Shown: piece by piece, positions 19,601 to 24,652 of the stretch | Position numbering within the stretch: the first letter of the stretch is position 1 | Layout of the letters: every line of letters begins with the position of its first letter | Assembly: GCA_965230495.1 (NCBI GenBank) | Contig: OZ246004.1 | Coordinates: 62,001-126,000 of the forward strand | Length of the DNA stretch: 64,000 nt | Direction of reading: 5' to 3' | Origin: JACJYM01 sp965230495 | GTDB taxonomy: Bacteria; Bacteroidota; Bacteroidia; Chitinophagales; Saprospiraceae | Program-made: the position numbers and the translations under genes | Notes under the pieces: model-generated | Told to the model about the DNA's origin: nothing | The model's input: only the letters and a program-made list of their open reading frames with translations | Databases searched by the model: none

Positions 19601-21376
19601 CAGGATCAGGGCGATGATGATGAGTTGGATAGTGATGTTGATTTGGATGGTTGGGCCCCATGTACACACATTGATGGAGGAGAGTACGACAGTACTTTTG
19701 ATGCGGGCTTATTGATATTGGCAGAGATAGGAGATTTAGTATGGCATGATGTGAATGGCGATGGCATTCAGGATGCGGATGAGTCTGGTATAGAGGATAT
19801 CCTGGTAAAGCTGAAGGATGAACTAGGTGAGGTTATACAAACTACGTATACGGATGAAAATGGAAATTATCTGTTTGATAATTTATACCCAGGAAACTAT
19901 AGTATAATGTTTAGTGCACCTGATGGTATGGAGTTAACATTCCTAGATATAGGAGATGATGAAGGAGTAGATAGTGATGCAGATCCTGATATGTTGATGA
20001 CATCAGAGACGTATTTAGAACCTGGCGAAAGTGATTTAAGTTGGGATGCTGGCTTCTACTTCTGTGCACCTATCGGAGATTTGGTATGGTATGATATAGA
20101 TGAAGATGACGTATGGGATAGTACGGAGAATGGTATCAATGGTTTGAAGGTGAACTTGTGGAAGCATCACTTTGGAGAGTGGCAGGTATGGGAGACTACC
20201 TATACGGGTCATAAGCCAGGGACACCGTCGGATGATGGTTGGTATAAGTTCTGTGCACCACCGGGAGAGTACTATGTAGAGATTATTTTACCACCTTATG
20301 GTTTGGTACCTGCGGTGAAGGATGCGATGGGCTATATCGAGTTGACGAGTGGGAATGAGCAGGATGGAGATAGTGATTTGAATAGTGAGGGTAAGACGGA
20401 TGTATTTACGGTATTGTCCGGTGAGGAAGTATGTAATATTGGAGGAGGTTACTATCCACAGGCAGAAGTAGGAAATCTGGTATGGCATGATGTGAATGAG
20501 AATGGGGTACAGGATACAGGAGAGCCACGGATGGCAGATGTGACGGTGAAGGCATACAATGCGAGTGGAGAGATGATCAAGGAAGTGGTGACGGATTCGA
20601 ATGGGGAGTATCATATAGATTATCTACAGAAGCAGAGTTACTATTTGAAGTTTGAGGCACCGAGTGGATATGGATTTACGACACCGAATGCGGGCAATGA
20701 GAATATGGATAGTGATGTGGATGGTAGCAATGGGCCAAATACGACGAAGTTGTATAGCTTTATGCCAGGAGATAGTAAGATGAATGTGGATGCGGGAGTA
20801 GCGTTTGGGGTATTACCAGTGAAGTGGTTAGGAGTACGAGCAGAGCGAGTAGGTGAGGTGAATGAGGTATTGTGGAGAACGGGCAGTGAGGTGAATGTAG
20901 ATAGATATGAGGTGTATGGCAAGATGGAAGGGTCTGTTACATACAGGAAGTTGGGAGAAGTGAAGTCGAAGGGTAATAACCAGTCAGGAGAGTTTAGTTA
21001 CAGTATGCAGGATGATGAATCTAGGCGAACGGGAATTTACTATTACTATGTGAAGAGTGTGGATTATGATGGCAGGGAGAGCAAAAGTAAGGAAGTGGAA
21101 TTGCGAGTGCGAGGGGACAGGTATGTGAGAATGTATCCAAATCCGGCGATAGACAAGGTGAATATAGAGTTGAGTATAGGAGAAGATGTGAGCTACAGTG
21201 TGAGTATATACACGGAGGAAGGGAAGTTGGTGAAGAAGTTGGAGAGTGATGTATACTTAGAGAGTGGGGATTATGAGGAGCGATATGACTTGAGTGGTTT
21301 GACATCGGGAGTATACACAGTGAAGATCACCCTGGATGATGAAGTGATTAATAAGAAGTTAATTATTGTAGAATAA
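1634..21376 (+). CDS. Giant T9SS surface protein, 6580 aa, DUF11 and SdrD-like repeats
   Basis: A single uninterrupted frame. Residues 1-22 form a signal peptide ending near VKGQ. In order: an SdrD-like domain (about 30-105); a long unassigned region with propeller-like character; three 100-residue Cys repeats (533-825); a second SdrD-like domain (about 974-1110); Cys-bounded modules; a divergent DUF11 domain (1413-1535); a short Ig-like segment; four Cys-bounded modules (1612-2016); 23 DUF11-type repeats (2019-5913) with acidic DEDDHDP linkers; four SdrD-like domains (5914-6393); an FnIII-like segment; and a type A T9SS sorting domain (about 6499-6580) with the MYPNPA motif and a KKLIIVE end. 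It is expected to be exported by Sec, cross the outer membrane through T9SS and be held on the surface. The acidic linkers and DxDxDG-type SdrD motifs suggest calcium stiffening. An adhesin, gliding or matrix role is inferred only from architecture. Confidence 0.93.
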   Translation: MKIIKLLIVMPVMIVGIIVKGQNCNTFNTIGGKIYIDYNFNGLNDESLSPVEGVTVEAYDATGNIIASDVSNSSGEYTLAVPDGLRARVEFTNIPDGLNDGYFGADNMTTVQFITSPNCDADVALASGDCSCDNDPPIIIPCYVNGDPSIPIIGERAALLTVDYDQRGSGANYATYPPTAGDGGMPNVIGTAGEVGAVWAVSWDRRSNTAFSSSVVKRFSGFGPLGVGGIYSISDPTGNSNVSPFLDLAPCIGMGNVPRPDLGSTPSDPVLDVEGYAFAGKAGIGGIDVSSDGMFLYAVSLSTKELIQVRLRNTPSGQLLAGSCANVTSFPIPAISNCSTADSRPWAVQEYNGKVHVGVVCSAESSGDAADLTVEVFAFDPTTSNWEPVFGNPQSLNYPEKGCAAGIGPPEDNGFCCEWNPWLGANDYSFTGPTTYGFICNPQPILSDIEFDVDGSMILGFMDRFGLQVGWQNYHVPNTGNLNNDNGENALKLNANNDFDTEILDFKSVITTEKKNISTHTEKNKDGSRDEVCLNIEATIGCNLAGTPGDTSDDFIEFTVVNSNGSGSGYNLSVPAHIDILPGSSGVYGEVITFELHNAIGNGDFQIEITDNGNANCQSVQFNVSDQCSSNTCMNLEYAITCNNNNTPNITSDDYLQLIIDNSSGQGTGYNLEVPPHVTLNPSSSGQYNMLQTFDLINALGNGDFTVTIVDNTNPNCSLELDFQDECPSNLCIDLDLTISCSDNNTADQSDDFFLFESDASGIGNGYYIEGPPHITIVPDYVSYGNNQTFEVYGAIDNGSYSLTFTDDSNNNCVAILNSIPDQCLNQFNGPLGPLYAGMAGGDILYAYNDDGTYVLSTGKDILDTDGNVIRTGCGDDPDFLGEEFYCADNVAGNHNEGFHGGLAVRKGFDELIGTFVDAGLALGSQQVNAGGVQYIKNSTGIQTDYYSVYYNGGNFTLGKAAGVGDVEFMCDPPPIEVGNYVWLDLNKNGVQDPDELPIPDITIDLYSSNGTLLGSTTTNNQGEYYFNSLTSNMPEDEVVYIVIRDYDTNNGLGTLGHLLTVNDNGTNDLHDSDGLDGGSSGIAAIGNRPYIQVMTGTLGWVDHSYDFGFFPNVCFVSGIGASIIDCNEGDEPNTFDIEVFFSWINSEIGDEIVIDVDNDMKTYTVTTVDGEHSLIFTVPAGVADIPISVTNIDQNMCGASTSINTLPTNLTGTVSLGPCEFDPISLVSTATLSVMLGWSDLQPTDEIIVVVGAQTEIFTTGSIGGTNTIPFTVASDGSVDNEVYAYVISDPCVQVKTKYDARNECPECTIRISPEVGECIYDPTSGQSTQEVVVNLEWFFANPGDINVSIGSGTDLQMTTIQATTSEGGDQITFVMPADGSINVPINASFVSDSQCNGSAIYDARELCEMPVDLALDKFVDEDCPVAGSTVTWTVVVTHQGDFPATNVQVTDYQPSGLNYNNVYSATQGTFDGALWDIGSLQPGDVVTLTFETEVLQSGTYYNVAEITNMTEIDIDSNPGNNADGEDDISEACITVEYQICQDETIEISAESGFFNYQWYKDDILLLGETNIDLTISDPGTYTYTATTFADGGLPFESCCPVKVSPEVCNCEISITDVKALKCIKNEDQTTTTVTICGEWENVGDSETINFNVSGTISGDISSSLLNQPSKGEGCLDFEVALNEGLMISLSATTCNTPDQIVTTPDHCPPCAITIDDVSSPSPCTCNADNNEYMYSVNVSWDELEIGDIINFIGSGYSTNYEVNTTSGTHSFSVTGVADGTQQNIFVNVERDTECGDMAVINAPDPCCPPLCKLEIVDVIESTCMDNTVDIIVNVEWMDANANDVIIVDIGGNTQTSDPISAEQAEMGAMTFIANVPAPSTGNIAARFGGNTSCSDTDSYSVITSCPSCELDIESVNVGECYYDELTNESYFNVEVCLRWANAFSGDLIRISLGDQIEISEQQSVHYILDNTSGSVCKTITAIADLTMDMDITANFAVTPCRDERVDEVDAPQPCTPYDLALRKILDTSGPHEYGQNLTFTIEVFNQYQTPVQNFEIIDYIPNGYSFDPNLNPGWVIGTATDEYTPVTYTFNQVLNPSESVSTLIVLRLNQSTGTPLMEWDNYAEISYVESIDGFDISSSDLDSTPGSDLLSERAVKPGDPADNNITSTDKGGEEDDHDPAGPEIVDIALRKTTITPGPYVYGMDVDFQIDVINQGNVILENIDVTDYIPCGFGFDVTKNPGWVEMGSNAVFNLSDRLIPGDQNMQSIILTLSVKPCYDHELDASIDPWLNYAEVSYMEDENGNDVSSMDIDSESDNINGNDPGGNPDGNSDNVVTGVASGQPGHDDPLTDEDDHDPERIEVFDLALKKILTTVGPHEYGDFLNFEITVYNQGNVTATSFTLTDYMPDGYRFVTATNSGWSQTGPNSLIYNNGLLGVGQNILIPLQLELIQTTGGEEDWINYVEITDVDDDNDGGNTDPEDADSNEGSNNVDENAVQPGDPFDNDVLSTDKGGEEDDHDPAGPEIVDIALRKTTVTGGPYVYNMDVRFNIEIFNQGSIALEDIDIQDYIPCGFYFDPLKNTNWIANVSGAFHNVPGVLVPGDSYDVDIVLTVQACYAQESGSSIDPWLNYAEVSYMEDEDGNDVSGIDIDSESDNIIGNDPGGNPDGNSDDVVTGIASGQPGHDDPLTDEDDHDPERIEVFDLALKKILLTTGPHHYGQFLDFEITVYNQGNEDATSFELSDYMPDGYKFSTATNTGWVEVNGNLLTYQGGALASGDHVVIPLQLELIMTTGGEQDWINYVEISDVDNDTNPGNTDPEDADSVEGSNGVDENAVQPRDPEDNDVLSVDKFGEEDDHDPDGPEIVDIALRKTTVTTGPYLWDQSVTFMIEIFNQGSITLQNIEITDYIPCGFMFDPLLNGNWVENGSRPTTVINGPLVPGAMANVMITLNVYDCYEHVLDNSIDPWVNYAEVSYMEDFNGVDVSLIDIDSDANDDDSDDKLGVPDGLSDDYLDGDSKFGTGDPGMDEDDHDPERIEIFDLALRKTIENPGPYVPEDFIDFEITIFNQGNVNADNIFIIDYFPACFILFDDQWVDNGNSTASYELSTSRGTLAAALEPGDSTKVAIRLKNNLCQPGYEINWAEISAATKGDGSVVLDVDSTPDTTRDNDGGGAPEYLTDDWIEGQGGGVPFDEDNPGGPGDDDTQGDEDDQDPEQVEVILFADLALIKVLGAGQLNPVNHGDIVNFDIIVQNQGPIEVDSFVVNDYMPPCLTLVSPDWVPLGNGSAEYVVSLENGRLTEPMVTGDQIIIPISFTVDPCADGVIENWAEISAFRGPGGSIIEDIDSYPDDDLDNDNYSPDDNNVWTEDGKNGGDEDDHDPEQITVVDDMEELFDLALRKKLAQGQPMQVNTGDVVVFDIEIYNQGTISADNIEITDYFPSCFTMVDADWEDNGDNTATIELSTSNGGLMVPLQPGQGTVVQINLLLASCPSGNYTNWAEISAATDSDGNERPDVDSTPDNNQGNDNYNGTDNVIDQNGKLGGDEDDHDPALVEVVGDPGFEFDLALIKVKANGQPNPVEDGDLVTFEIEISNQGDISADNIEITDYLPSCLVLQDNDWTDNGDGTASIMLSVANGELDSPLLPGSGVSVFITTMVNGCSPGPITNWAEISGNTDSGGQSVVDIDSTPDDDQVNDVFTMNDKLDGDGKNGIGEEADEDDHDPESITVVEIVEELDTFDLALFKVLHPGQAQQVMANDVAVFDLEITNQGNMLADNIEITDYIPSCLTLNDATWTDNGDGTASKMFSVANGLLDGPLAPGQNIQVTIRFLVNECADTEIVNWSEISAATDGFGDPVVDIDSTPDANEENDKDNPVINNEINEDGKMGGDEDDHDYEPLIYLPPPPVYDIALIKTLPTEQNNPVNVGEDVSFDIQITNQGDYVLDNIEVIDYIPNCFSLNDGAWTDNNNGTASITLPNALAPNQSVIVTIVLRVENCTSGSYLNWAEVSGFTNEMGEVVEDLDSWPDTDQGNDNYPEGADNINNQDGKNGGDEDDHDPEEIYVIPVSGSTFDLALTKVLREGQPSVVTPGSSVTFDIEIYNQSDVLADNIEITDYLPSCAVLNDGDWIDNGNGTASILLSVGNGGLMSPLGQNESVIVPITITLSSCADGVIVNWSEISGATDENGDVVVDIDSTPDNDPDNDNYDDSDNVIDEDGRNGGDEDDHDPAEVTVETSAPDDYDLALLKVLVPGQTLEDGGLISFMIEVYNQGNVAADNIEVTDYIPDCLVLNDAGWVNNGDDTATKLVSVANNGLSSPLQPGDKIQLYITFTLTGCPLNTEITNWSEISGGTDGNGNVVDDVDSYPDNDPDNDFFMNDNDISGNWKLFLEDEDDHDPASFELKDNSGTPSDFDLALIKVLQTGQPVIVENGDIVMFDIYVVNQGDLSADNIEITDYLPSCMSLSDPDWTDNGNGTASIVLSVANGGLPSVLGPDDYVIVPINVSLSGCSEGDITNWAEISSVTDGDGDPVVDIDSTPDNDQGNDNFDDSDNELDEDGKNGGDEDDHDPETVTLMDMSLPIFDLALTKTLPIGQSRNVPIGATVTFNVNVVNQGNVFADNIEITDYLPSCAVLQDNDWVDNGDGTATKLLSVANGELNSPLSTGQQVTVPITLKLSNCGFGEVWNWAEISGDTDGDGNEVTDVDSWPDKNQADDTYVTDNYVGGNANNPGEDEDDHDPEYVIVDILEEEDFDLALIKRLAPGQNYQITNGEIVSFEITVINQGNVAADEIRLVDYIPSCMSLADASWTAAGGNTAIRFLSVVTGELDGPLLPGQQVKIPISLLANGCPIQPIINWAEISDARDSDGNVVEDIDSTPDDDFLNDIFENDDDISGDAKNLGEDEDDHDLAEVELVPVQDDDFDLALIKVIASGQSDIVEEGDLLTFEIQITNQGDIAADNIEITDYYPSCISLEDSDWLPGSGYTATKLLSVANGGLTSFLQPGQSILVPITFRIGFCEAGEHTNWAEISNATDPIGDSVVDIDSTPDNNPDNDNYDDSDNITDEDGKNGGDEDDHDPEVFEVAPMFDLALRKIVTSTGPYRYGDIVDFEIRVFNQGNQQASNIEISDYLPAGYSFDAGINTGWSVSGPDMLKYTYNGILGLGQELPILLRLNIEQTDGGSKDWDNYAEISDATDENGDPVVDIDSYPDDFPNNDNDVMVGDENDDVIDEDAINDGGDEDDHDPAGIDIFDLAQTKVTENKEGPYFYGDIVRYEIRVYNQGNTSARNVEITDYIPCGLKYVSSNDGVWTYDTLTQRAKTVFGGTIVPGSFGVVYIDLEVQQCIDMDEDSFTNYTEISDQTDDEDNPVEDIDSMTDDNEDNDTGGEPDTDDDDNVDGDKYQGEDEDDHDPERIDVFDLALIKELNTINDPYRYGDLLEFEITVCNQGNVDAENIVIEDYLPTGYGFDFANNPDWGGTVTTPTYEIPGVLLQDNCTSFLINLTIEQTTGGEKDWINYAEIISSTDDEGVEREDADSMEGSNGEEEQSVEPGEEGDNDLESTDKGGEEDDHDPAGIELYDLAQRKVLNEQGPFKYGDVVSFTIEVFNQGSIAASNVEITDYIPCGYRYEASNGSNGWVYDGDSGRASVILPKVLAAGESTTVVISLRLRECYEDEANAWTNYTEISDGDSEDPDYPDEEDVDSMTDDDKDNDMGGTPGDPTEDDNVGGDKYDGEDEDDHDPEIVPIFDLAILKTIDSVGPYTPGTIAPFRIKVYNQGNVTAYNVEITDYLNAGYSFDMGINPEWELTPAGLLQTEIAGPFEPGDSMELALNLMVIVPDGAKIGDWYNEVEISGGENEEGEEQEDADSYPDTDPDNDNELVDGDDEDIIFDEGDDNDDVIDENIDDPFGEGDDDEDDNDAAEILVVGGLGDTVWKDIDGDGIQDEDEPGQGGIVVSLYNCEGVLLDITVSDADGFYFFNNLIPGDYQLHFDIGGLPEGCDFTFQDQGDDDELDSDVDLDGWAPCTHIDGGEYDSTFDAGLLILAEIGDLVWHDVNGDGIQDADESGIEDILVKLKDELGEVIQTTYTDENGNYLFDNLYPGNYSIMFSAPDGMELTFLDIGDDEGVDSDADPDMLMTSETYLEPGESDLSWDAGFYFCAPIGDLVWYDIDEDDVWDSTENGINGLKVNLWKHHFGEWQVWETTYTGHKPGTPSDDGWYKFCAPPGEYYVEIILPPYGLVPAVKDAMGYIELTSGNEQDGDSDLNSEGKTDVFTVLSGEEVCNIGGGYYPQAEVGNLVWHDVNENGVQDTGEPRMADVTVKAYNASGEMIKEVVTDSNGEYHIDYLQKQSYYLKFEAPSGYGFTTPNAGNENMDSDVDGSNGPNTTKLYSFMPGDSKMNVDAGVAFGVLPVKWLGVRAERVGEVNEVLWRTGSEVNVDRYEVYGKMEGSVTYRKLGEVKSKGNNQSGEFSYSMQDDESRRTGIYYYYVKSVDYDGRESKSKEVELRVRGDRYVRMYPNPAIDKVNIELSIGEDVSYSVSIYTEEGKLVKKLESDVYLESGDYEERYDLSGLTSGVYTVKITLDDEVINKKLIIVE
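3230..4110 (+). repeat. Three tandem ~100-residue Cys-bounded repeats inside the giant gene
   Basis: Units start at about 3230, 3530 and 3827, each opening with a Cys followed by a hydrophobic strand and a second Cys-Asn or Cys-Ser. Shared signatures are SDDxxxF, the GYxxxxPxH turn and a GNGxFxxxxxDxxNxNC ending. The spacing of 300 and 297 bases shows tandem duplication of one domain. Units have diverged enough that DNA identity is no longer high. Confidence 0.8.
7688..19370 (+). repeat. Array of 23 DUF11-type repeats (about 508 bp each)
   Basis: Each unit starts with [FYV]D[LI]A[LQ].K, continues with a beta-sandwich containing NQG and ITDY.P, and ends with an acidic linker closing in EDDHDP. 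Unit starts are near 7688, 8196, 8725, 9215, 9739, 10226, 10747, 11296, 11808, 12313, 12836, 13341, 13830, 14337, 14848, 15356, 15861, 16369, 16863, 17351, 17848, 18331 and 18836. Three subtypes can be read. A has DYxPxGYxF and no paired Cys; B has DYIPCG plus a later Cys; C has a Cys in DYxPSC, a later Cys, and NWAEIS or NWSEIS. The order is A B A B A B, twelve C, then A B A B A. Confidence 0.9.
19370..20812 (+). repeat. Four SdrD-like domains near the C-terminus of the giant protein
   Basis: Four units begin near 19370, 19720, 20063 and 20462. Each starts with a G[DN][TL]VW.D.[DN] strand followed by an acidic loop (for example DGDGIQDEDE) and a turn of the DxxGxYxFxxL type, the pattern of SdrD B-like/carboxypeptidase-regulatory folds that often bind calcium. 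The third unit is the most divergent in its loop and lacks a clean GxQDxxE motif. Confidence 0.8.
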
Positions 21377-21403
21377 TTTAAAGGTTAGTTTTTTGTAGAT
21401 ACT

Positions 21404-21436
21404 AGACTGCCCATTAATCGGGCAGTCTTATTTTTT
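21404..21436 (+). terminator. Rho-independent terminator of the giant gene
   Basis: A 9-bp perfect stem AGACTGCCC / GGGCAGTCT (21404-21412 with 21420-21428), a 7-base loop, then TATTTTTT. It lies 27 bases after the stop codon. Confidence 0.9.
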
Positions 21437-21949
21437 GACAAAGAAGAAAGGAGAATACTGAATAGTTTAGTCAATAGAATATTTTATAACGTGGTTGCCC
21501 GATTTGCTATGTGTGAAGTTTGCTTAATATCCGGAACGAGATTGTATTTGGAATATTTCATCATGAAATCTGTGCTTTTTAGGTACAAAAAAATGCAAGT
21601 ACATAAATGTAATAATCGGATACGTTCAAGGAAGCAGTCAATTCAGTATCTCCATTTCTAAATTCGAGGAAATATAAAAAGTTGATCAAAAGTATGATGA
21701 TAGTTAAATAAAAGGTACTAGATAATTGGAATTTCATTGGCGAAGATCATTTTGTGATGTATATATTTATACGTTAAAAACCGTAGAAGTATTGTATGAT
21801 TTGGTTTTAAGAAGTTTTAAATAATTTACAAGACATTTTAAATAACCTTCAGAAGAATTGCCGTCAAAATTGCCTTAACCAAAAGTTTGAATCATTTTAT
21901 ATAAAAAATTAAATACATGTATTGAGTGAAATTACATGATTTAAAAACA
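21437..21949. other. AT-rich intergenic stretch without recognised gene
   Basis: About 510 bases between the giant gene's terminator and the SulP promoter candidate. All frames are short and broken. No tRNA fold, repeat or remnant protein was recognised. Confidence 0.6.
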
Positions 21950-21957
21950 TACTTTTG
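21950..21957 (+). promoter_or_regulatory. Candidate -7 element of the SulP gene
   Basis: TACTTTTG matches the Bacteroidota TAnnTTTG -7 element exactly, 46 bases upstream of the start codon. A TTG upstream is 25 bases away, slightly longer than the usual spacing, so support is modest. Confidence 0.4.
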
Positions 21958-22003
21958 TCGCTTTTTGTAAAAATGTAATGAGATATTCTAAAGAGTTGAA
22001 AGT

Positions 22004-23614
22004 ATGAAAAACAAGTTGTTTAAGAATTTTACTTCGAACCCTAAAAATGATATCCTATCGGGACTAACAGTGGCATTAGCACTTGTTCCTGAGGCAGTGG
22101 CATTTGCTTTTGTGGCTGATTTAGACCCATTGGTGGGGTTATATGGAGCATTTATTATGGGAGCCATTACTTCAATTTTAGGCGGAAGACCGGGAATGAT
22201 ATCGGGAGCTACAGGTGCCATGGCGGTTGTAATGGTGCATTTGATTCAGACTGGAAATCAGGTTGGAGCAGAAATGGCTGTTGAAAATTTAGGATTGAAG
22301 TGGCTATTGGTATCATTACTGGGAGTGGGAATCATCCAGATCATGGCAGGATTTTTAAGACTTGGAAAGTTTGTTAGGCTTATCCCATACCCTGTGATGA
22401 TGGGCTTTGTAAATGGCTTAGCCATTGTCATATTTTTATCTCAACTCGAATTGTTCAAAACAAAGATTGGCGGTGAAGAAAAGTGGTTGTCTGGAAGCAC
22501 ATTATATATCATGTTGGCCTTGGTTACATTGACAATGGCTATTATGCATTTTTTGCCAAAATTGACGAAAAAGATACCAGACGCATTGACTGCTATTTTG
22601 GTGGTAGCAGCTATTACGATATTTGCTAATCTGGATGTGAACACAGTTGGATCTTTTATTAGAGAAGGCGGAGGTCAAGGATTAAAAGGAGGACTTCCTA
22701 CTTTGCAAACTGACATCTTTGGTTTTATTCATACCTTGTCAGGACATTGGGACCTTTTTATTTCTACGACTTTTGTTTTGGCAGCGGTTGGTTTGATAGA
22801 GTCACTAATGACTTTAAATCTAATAGATGAAATGACAGAAACGAGAGGAAGTGGAAACAGAGAATGTGTAGCTCAGGGTATTGCGAATATTACCAATGGA
22901 TTTTTTGGTGGTATGGGAGGATGTGCTATGATCGGACAGTCTATAATAAATGTTAACTCAGGAGGTAGAGGTAGATTGTCAGGAATTGTAGCAGCTTTTG
23001 CTTTGTTGGCATTTATTCTATTTGCTTCTCCACTTATTGAACAAGTACCAATCGCAGCATTGGTAGGTGTCATGTTTATGGTAGTCATTGGAACATTCGC
23101 GTGGAGTAGTTTTAGATTAATGAACAAAATACCAATAGCTGATGCATTGGTTATTATTTTGGTTTCCGGAATTACTGTTTGGAAAGATTTGGCTATTGCT
23201 GTAATAGTTGGTGTGATCATTTCAGCTTTGGTTTTCGCATGGAAAAATGCCATTCGTATCAGAGCAAGGAAGAGAATAAAGGAAGATGGGACCAAAGTAT
23301 ATGAAATATGGGGTCCGCTTTTTTTTGGTTCGGTGCAGACTTTCAATACAAAGTTTGATGTTAAAAATGATCCTGAAAATGTGGAAGTTGATTTTTTGGA
23401 ATCAAAAATTACAGACCACTCTGCTTTGGAGGCTGTTCGTAACTTAGCAAACAAATATATAGACAATGGTAAGAGTATAAAACTAACCCATTTGAGTCAG
23501 GATTGTATAGATATACTAATGAAGGCCAACCCCAAATTTGAAACTATTATCGAAAAATCAATAGATGATCCGAGGTATTATGTGGTGACGGATATGGTAG
23601 ATCAAGAGGTATAG
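22004..23614 (+). CDS. SulP family anion permease with STAS domain
   Basis: A 536-residue SulP/SLC26-type inner-membrane transporter, a family that moves sulfate, bicarbonate or other anions, often with H+ or Na+. The N-terminal 400 residues hold about ten to twelve hydrophobic helices, including the early family signature around residues 20-75 (LALVPEAVAFAF, then SGATGAMAVV). The C-terminal about 110 residues form a STAS domain with the DHSALEAV segment. Length fits the bacterial family. The start lies after an AAGAGTTGAAAGT stretch. It stands alone, between a strong terminator upstream and a short secreted beta-barrel gene 41 bases downstream. The substrate cannot be told from sequence; sulfate and bicarbonate are the likely candidates. 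Confidence 0.9.
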   Translation: MKNKLFKNFTSNPKNDILSGLTVALALVPEAVAFAFVADLDPLVGLYGAFIMGAITSILGGRPGMISGATGAMAVVMVHLIQTGNQVGAEMAVENLGLKWLLVSLLGVGIIQIMAGFLRLGKFVRLIPYPVMMGFVNGLAIVIFLSQLELFKTKIGGEEKWLSGSTLYIMLALVTLTMAIMHFLPKLTKKIPDALTAILVVAAITIFANLDVNTVGSFIREGGGQGLKGGLPTLQTDIFGFIHTLSGHWDLFISTTFVLAAVGLIESLMTLNLIDEMTETRGSGNRECVAQGIANITNGFFGGMGGCAMIGQSIINVNSGGRGRLSGIVAAFALLAFILFASPLIEQVPIAALVGVMFMVVIGTFAWSSFRLMNKIPIADALVIILVSGITVWKDLAIAVIVGVIISALVFAWKNAIRIRARKRIKEDGTKVYEIWGPLFFGSVQTFNTKFDVKNDPENVEVDFLESKITDHSALEAVRNLANKYIDNGKSIKLTHLSQDCIDILMKANPKFETIIEKSIDDPRYYVVTDMVDQEV

Positions 23615-23655
23615 ATATAGTGAAGATCATCGACTTGATTTAGTAATTTTGATGG

Positions 23656-24321
23656 ATGAGGTATTTATATTTCATTTTAGCTTGTATTGTCACATGTGGT
23701 CTTAATGGCCAAAATAGAAATAATGCCTTTGGTTTTTCTCTAGGGGTTGGAAATTCGGGTTTTGAAATGGAAGAAATCGGGGCGGATAAAGTGGAGAGTC
23801 TGTATTATCCGTCAGTTGGAATATCTTACCAAAGGAAATTAGATGATAGATGGGCTGCATCTTTTTCGTTAACTACTGGCATGTCAGGAAATAAAAGATT
23901 TTTGGAAACACCGGTGTTTGGTGTGACAAGTGTACAATCTAAATCAGCTTTTATCAATTTACCTATACATGTCAAATATTATAGTAAAAGAAATATCTAT
24001 ATATCCCTCGGATCTGAAGCATCATTTCTAATTTGGAACTATGGAAGCACTTATAATGGTGACCAGCAAATTAGAAATGTCAAAGAAACTGATCAGTTTA
24101 AAAGAACTAATTTTTTTGTTTCCACATCGATAGGTTATAGCATTAAGATGGGCGAATCAAGGAAAAACGCACCAGTTCAGGTAGACGTTTTTTTGTTTGT
24201 CGAATTAAGATATAAGCAGGGAATTAATAATATTCTCCAAGAAGAATTTTTTGGAGATATAGATTCTCGAATTTCGGCGTTTGAATTGGTGATGGGTTTT
24301 CTCTTGGGGTCAAAAACATAG
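23656..24321 (+). CDS. Small outer-membrane beta-barrel protein (PorT-like fold)
   Basis: 221 residues with a signal peptide ending near CGLNGQ. After cleavage the sequence alternates polar and hydrophobic residues in eight or so strands, with motifs such as GFSLGVGNSGF and PSVGISYQRKL, typical of the outer membrane beta-barrel domain found widely in Bacteroidota. It ends in a strand rather than a sorting domain (FELVMGFLLGSKT). It follows the SulP gene by 41 bases on the same strand, so shared transcription is possible, but no functional link is evident. No substrate or partner can be named. Confidence 0.75.
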   Translation: MRYLYFILACIVTCGLNGQNRNNAFGFSLGVGNSGFEMEEIGADKVESLYYPSVGISYQRKLDDRWAASFSLTTGMSGNKRFLETPVFGVTSVQSKSAFINLPIHVKYYSKRNIYISLGSEASFLIWNYGSTYNGDQQIRNVKETDQFKRTNFFVSTSIGYSIKMGESRKNAPVQVDVFLFVELRYKQGINNILQEEFFGDIDSRISAFELVMGFLLGSKT

Positions 24322-24329
24322 TATTTCAA

Positions 24330-24360
24330 ATAATAAAAAGGTAGTACAAAACGTACTACC
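24330..24360 (-). terminator. Minus-strand terminator with no recognised minus-strand gene
   Basis: Perfect 8-bp stem GGTAGTAC / GTACTACC (24340-24347 with 24353-24360) with a 5-base loop. Read on the minus strand the stem is followed by CTTTTTATTA, a proper U-tract. Read on plus there is no U-tract. It may still form a hairpin behind the plus-strand barrel gene that stops at 24321. Confidence 0.65.
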
Positions 24361-24652
24361 CATAAATTCATTATCTATTAAAAAATCTTAACCGTGATGG
24401 ATCTCCTTAGTCCAACCTCCACACCTAGTATTTATAATATACGTTTTGATACCCTTCAAATTAATAGTTGTATACTTTGAAAATAATAGCGGGACTAAGT
24501 TAAATGAAGAATGGCATAGATACCTATCTTGATTGCGACGTTTGATATATATCAATTGTCTTTCGAAACATTATATAAGAATTGAGTATAGTTATGATTG
24601 TAGGTAAGCTTTTGATGATATTTAACGAGTATTTGAAGCTAAATAGTTTTTA

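Noticed and set aside
24388..24489. Minus-strand frame ending CGGWTKEIHHG as a peptide (RiPP-like) gene
   Set aside because: No ATG in the frame; only TTG or ATT starts; no maturation enzymes or transporters nearby. Kept only as part of the orphan-terminator finding.
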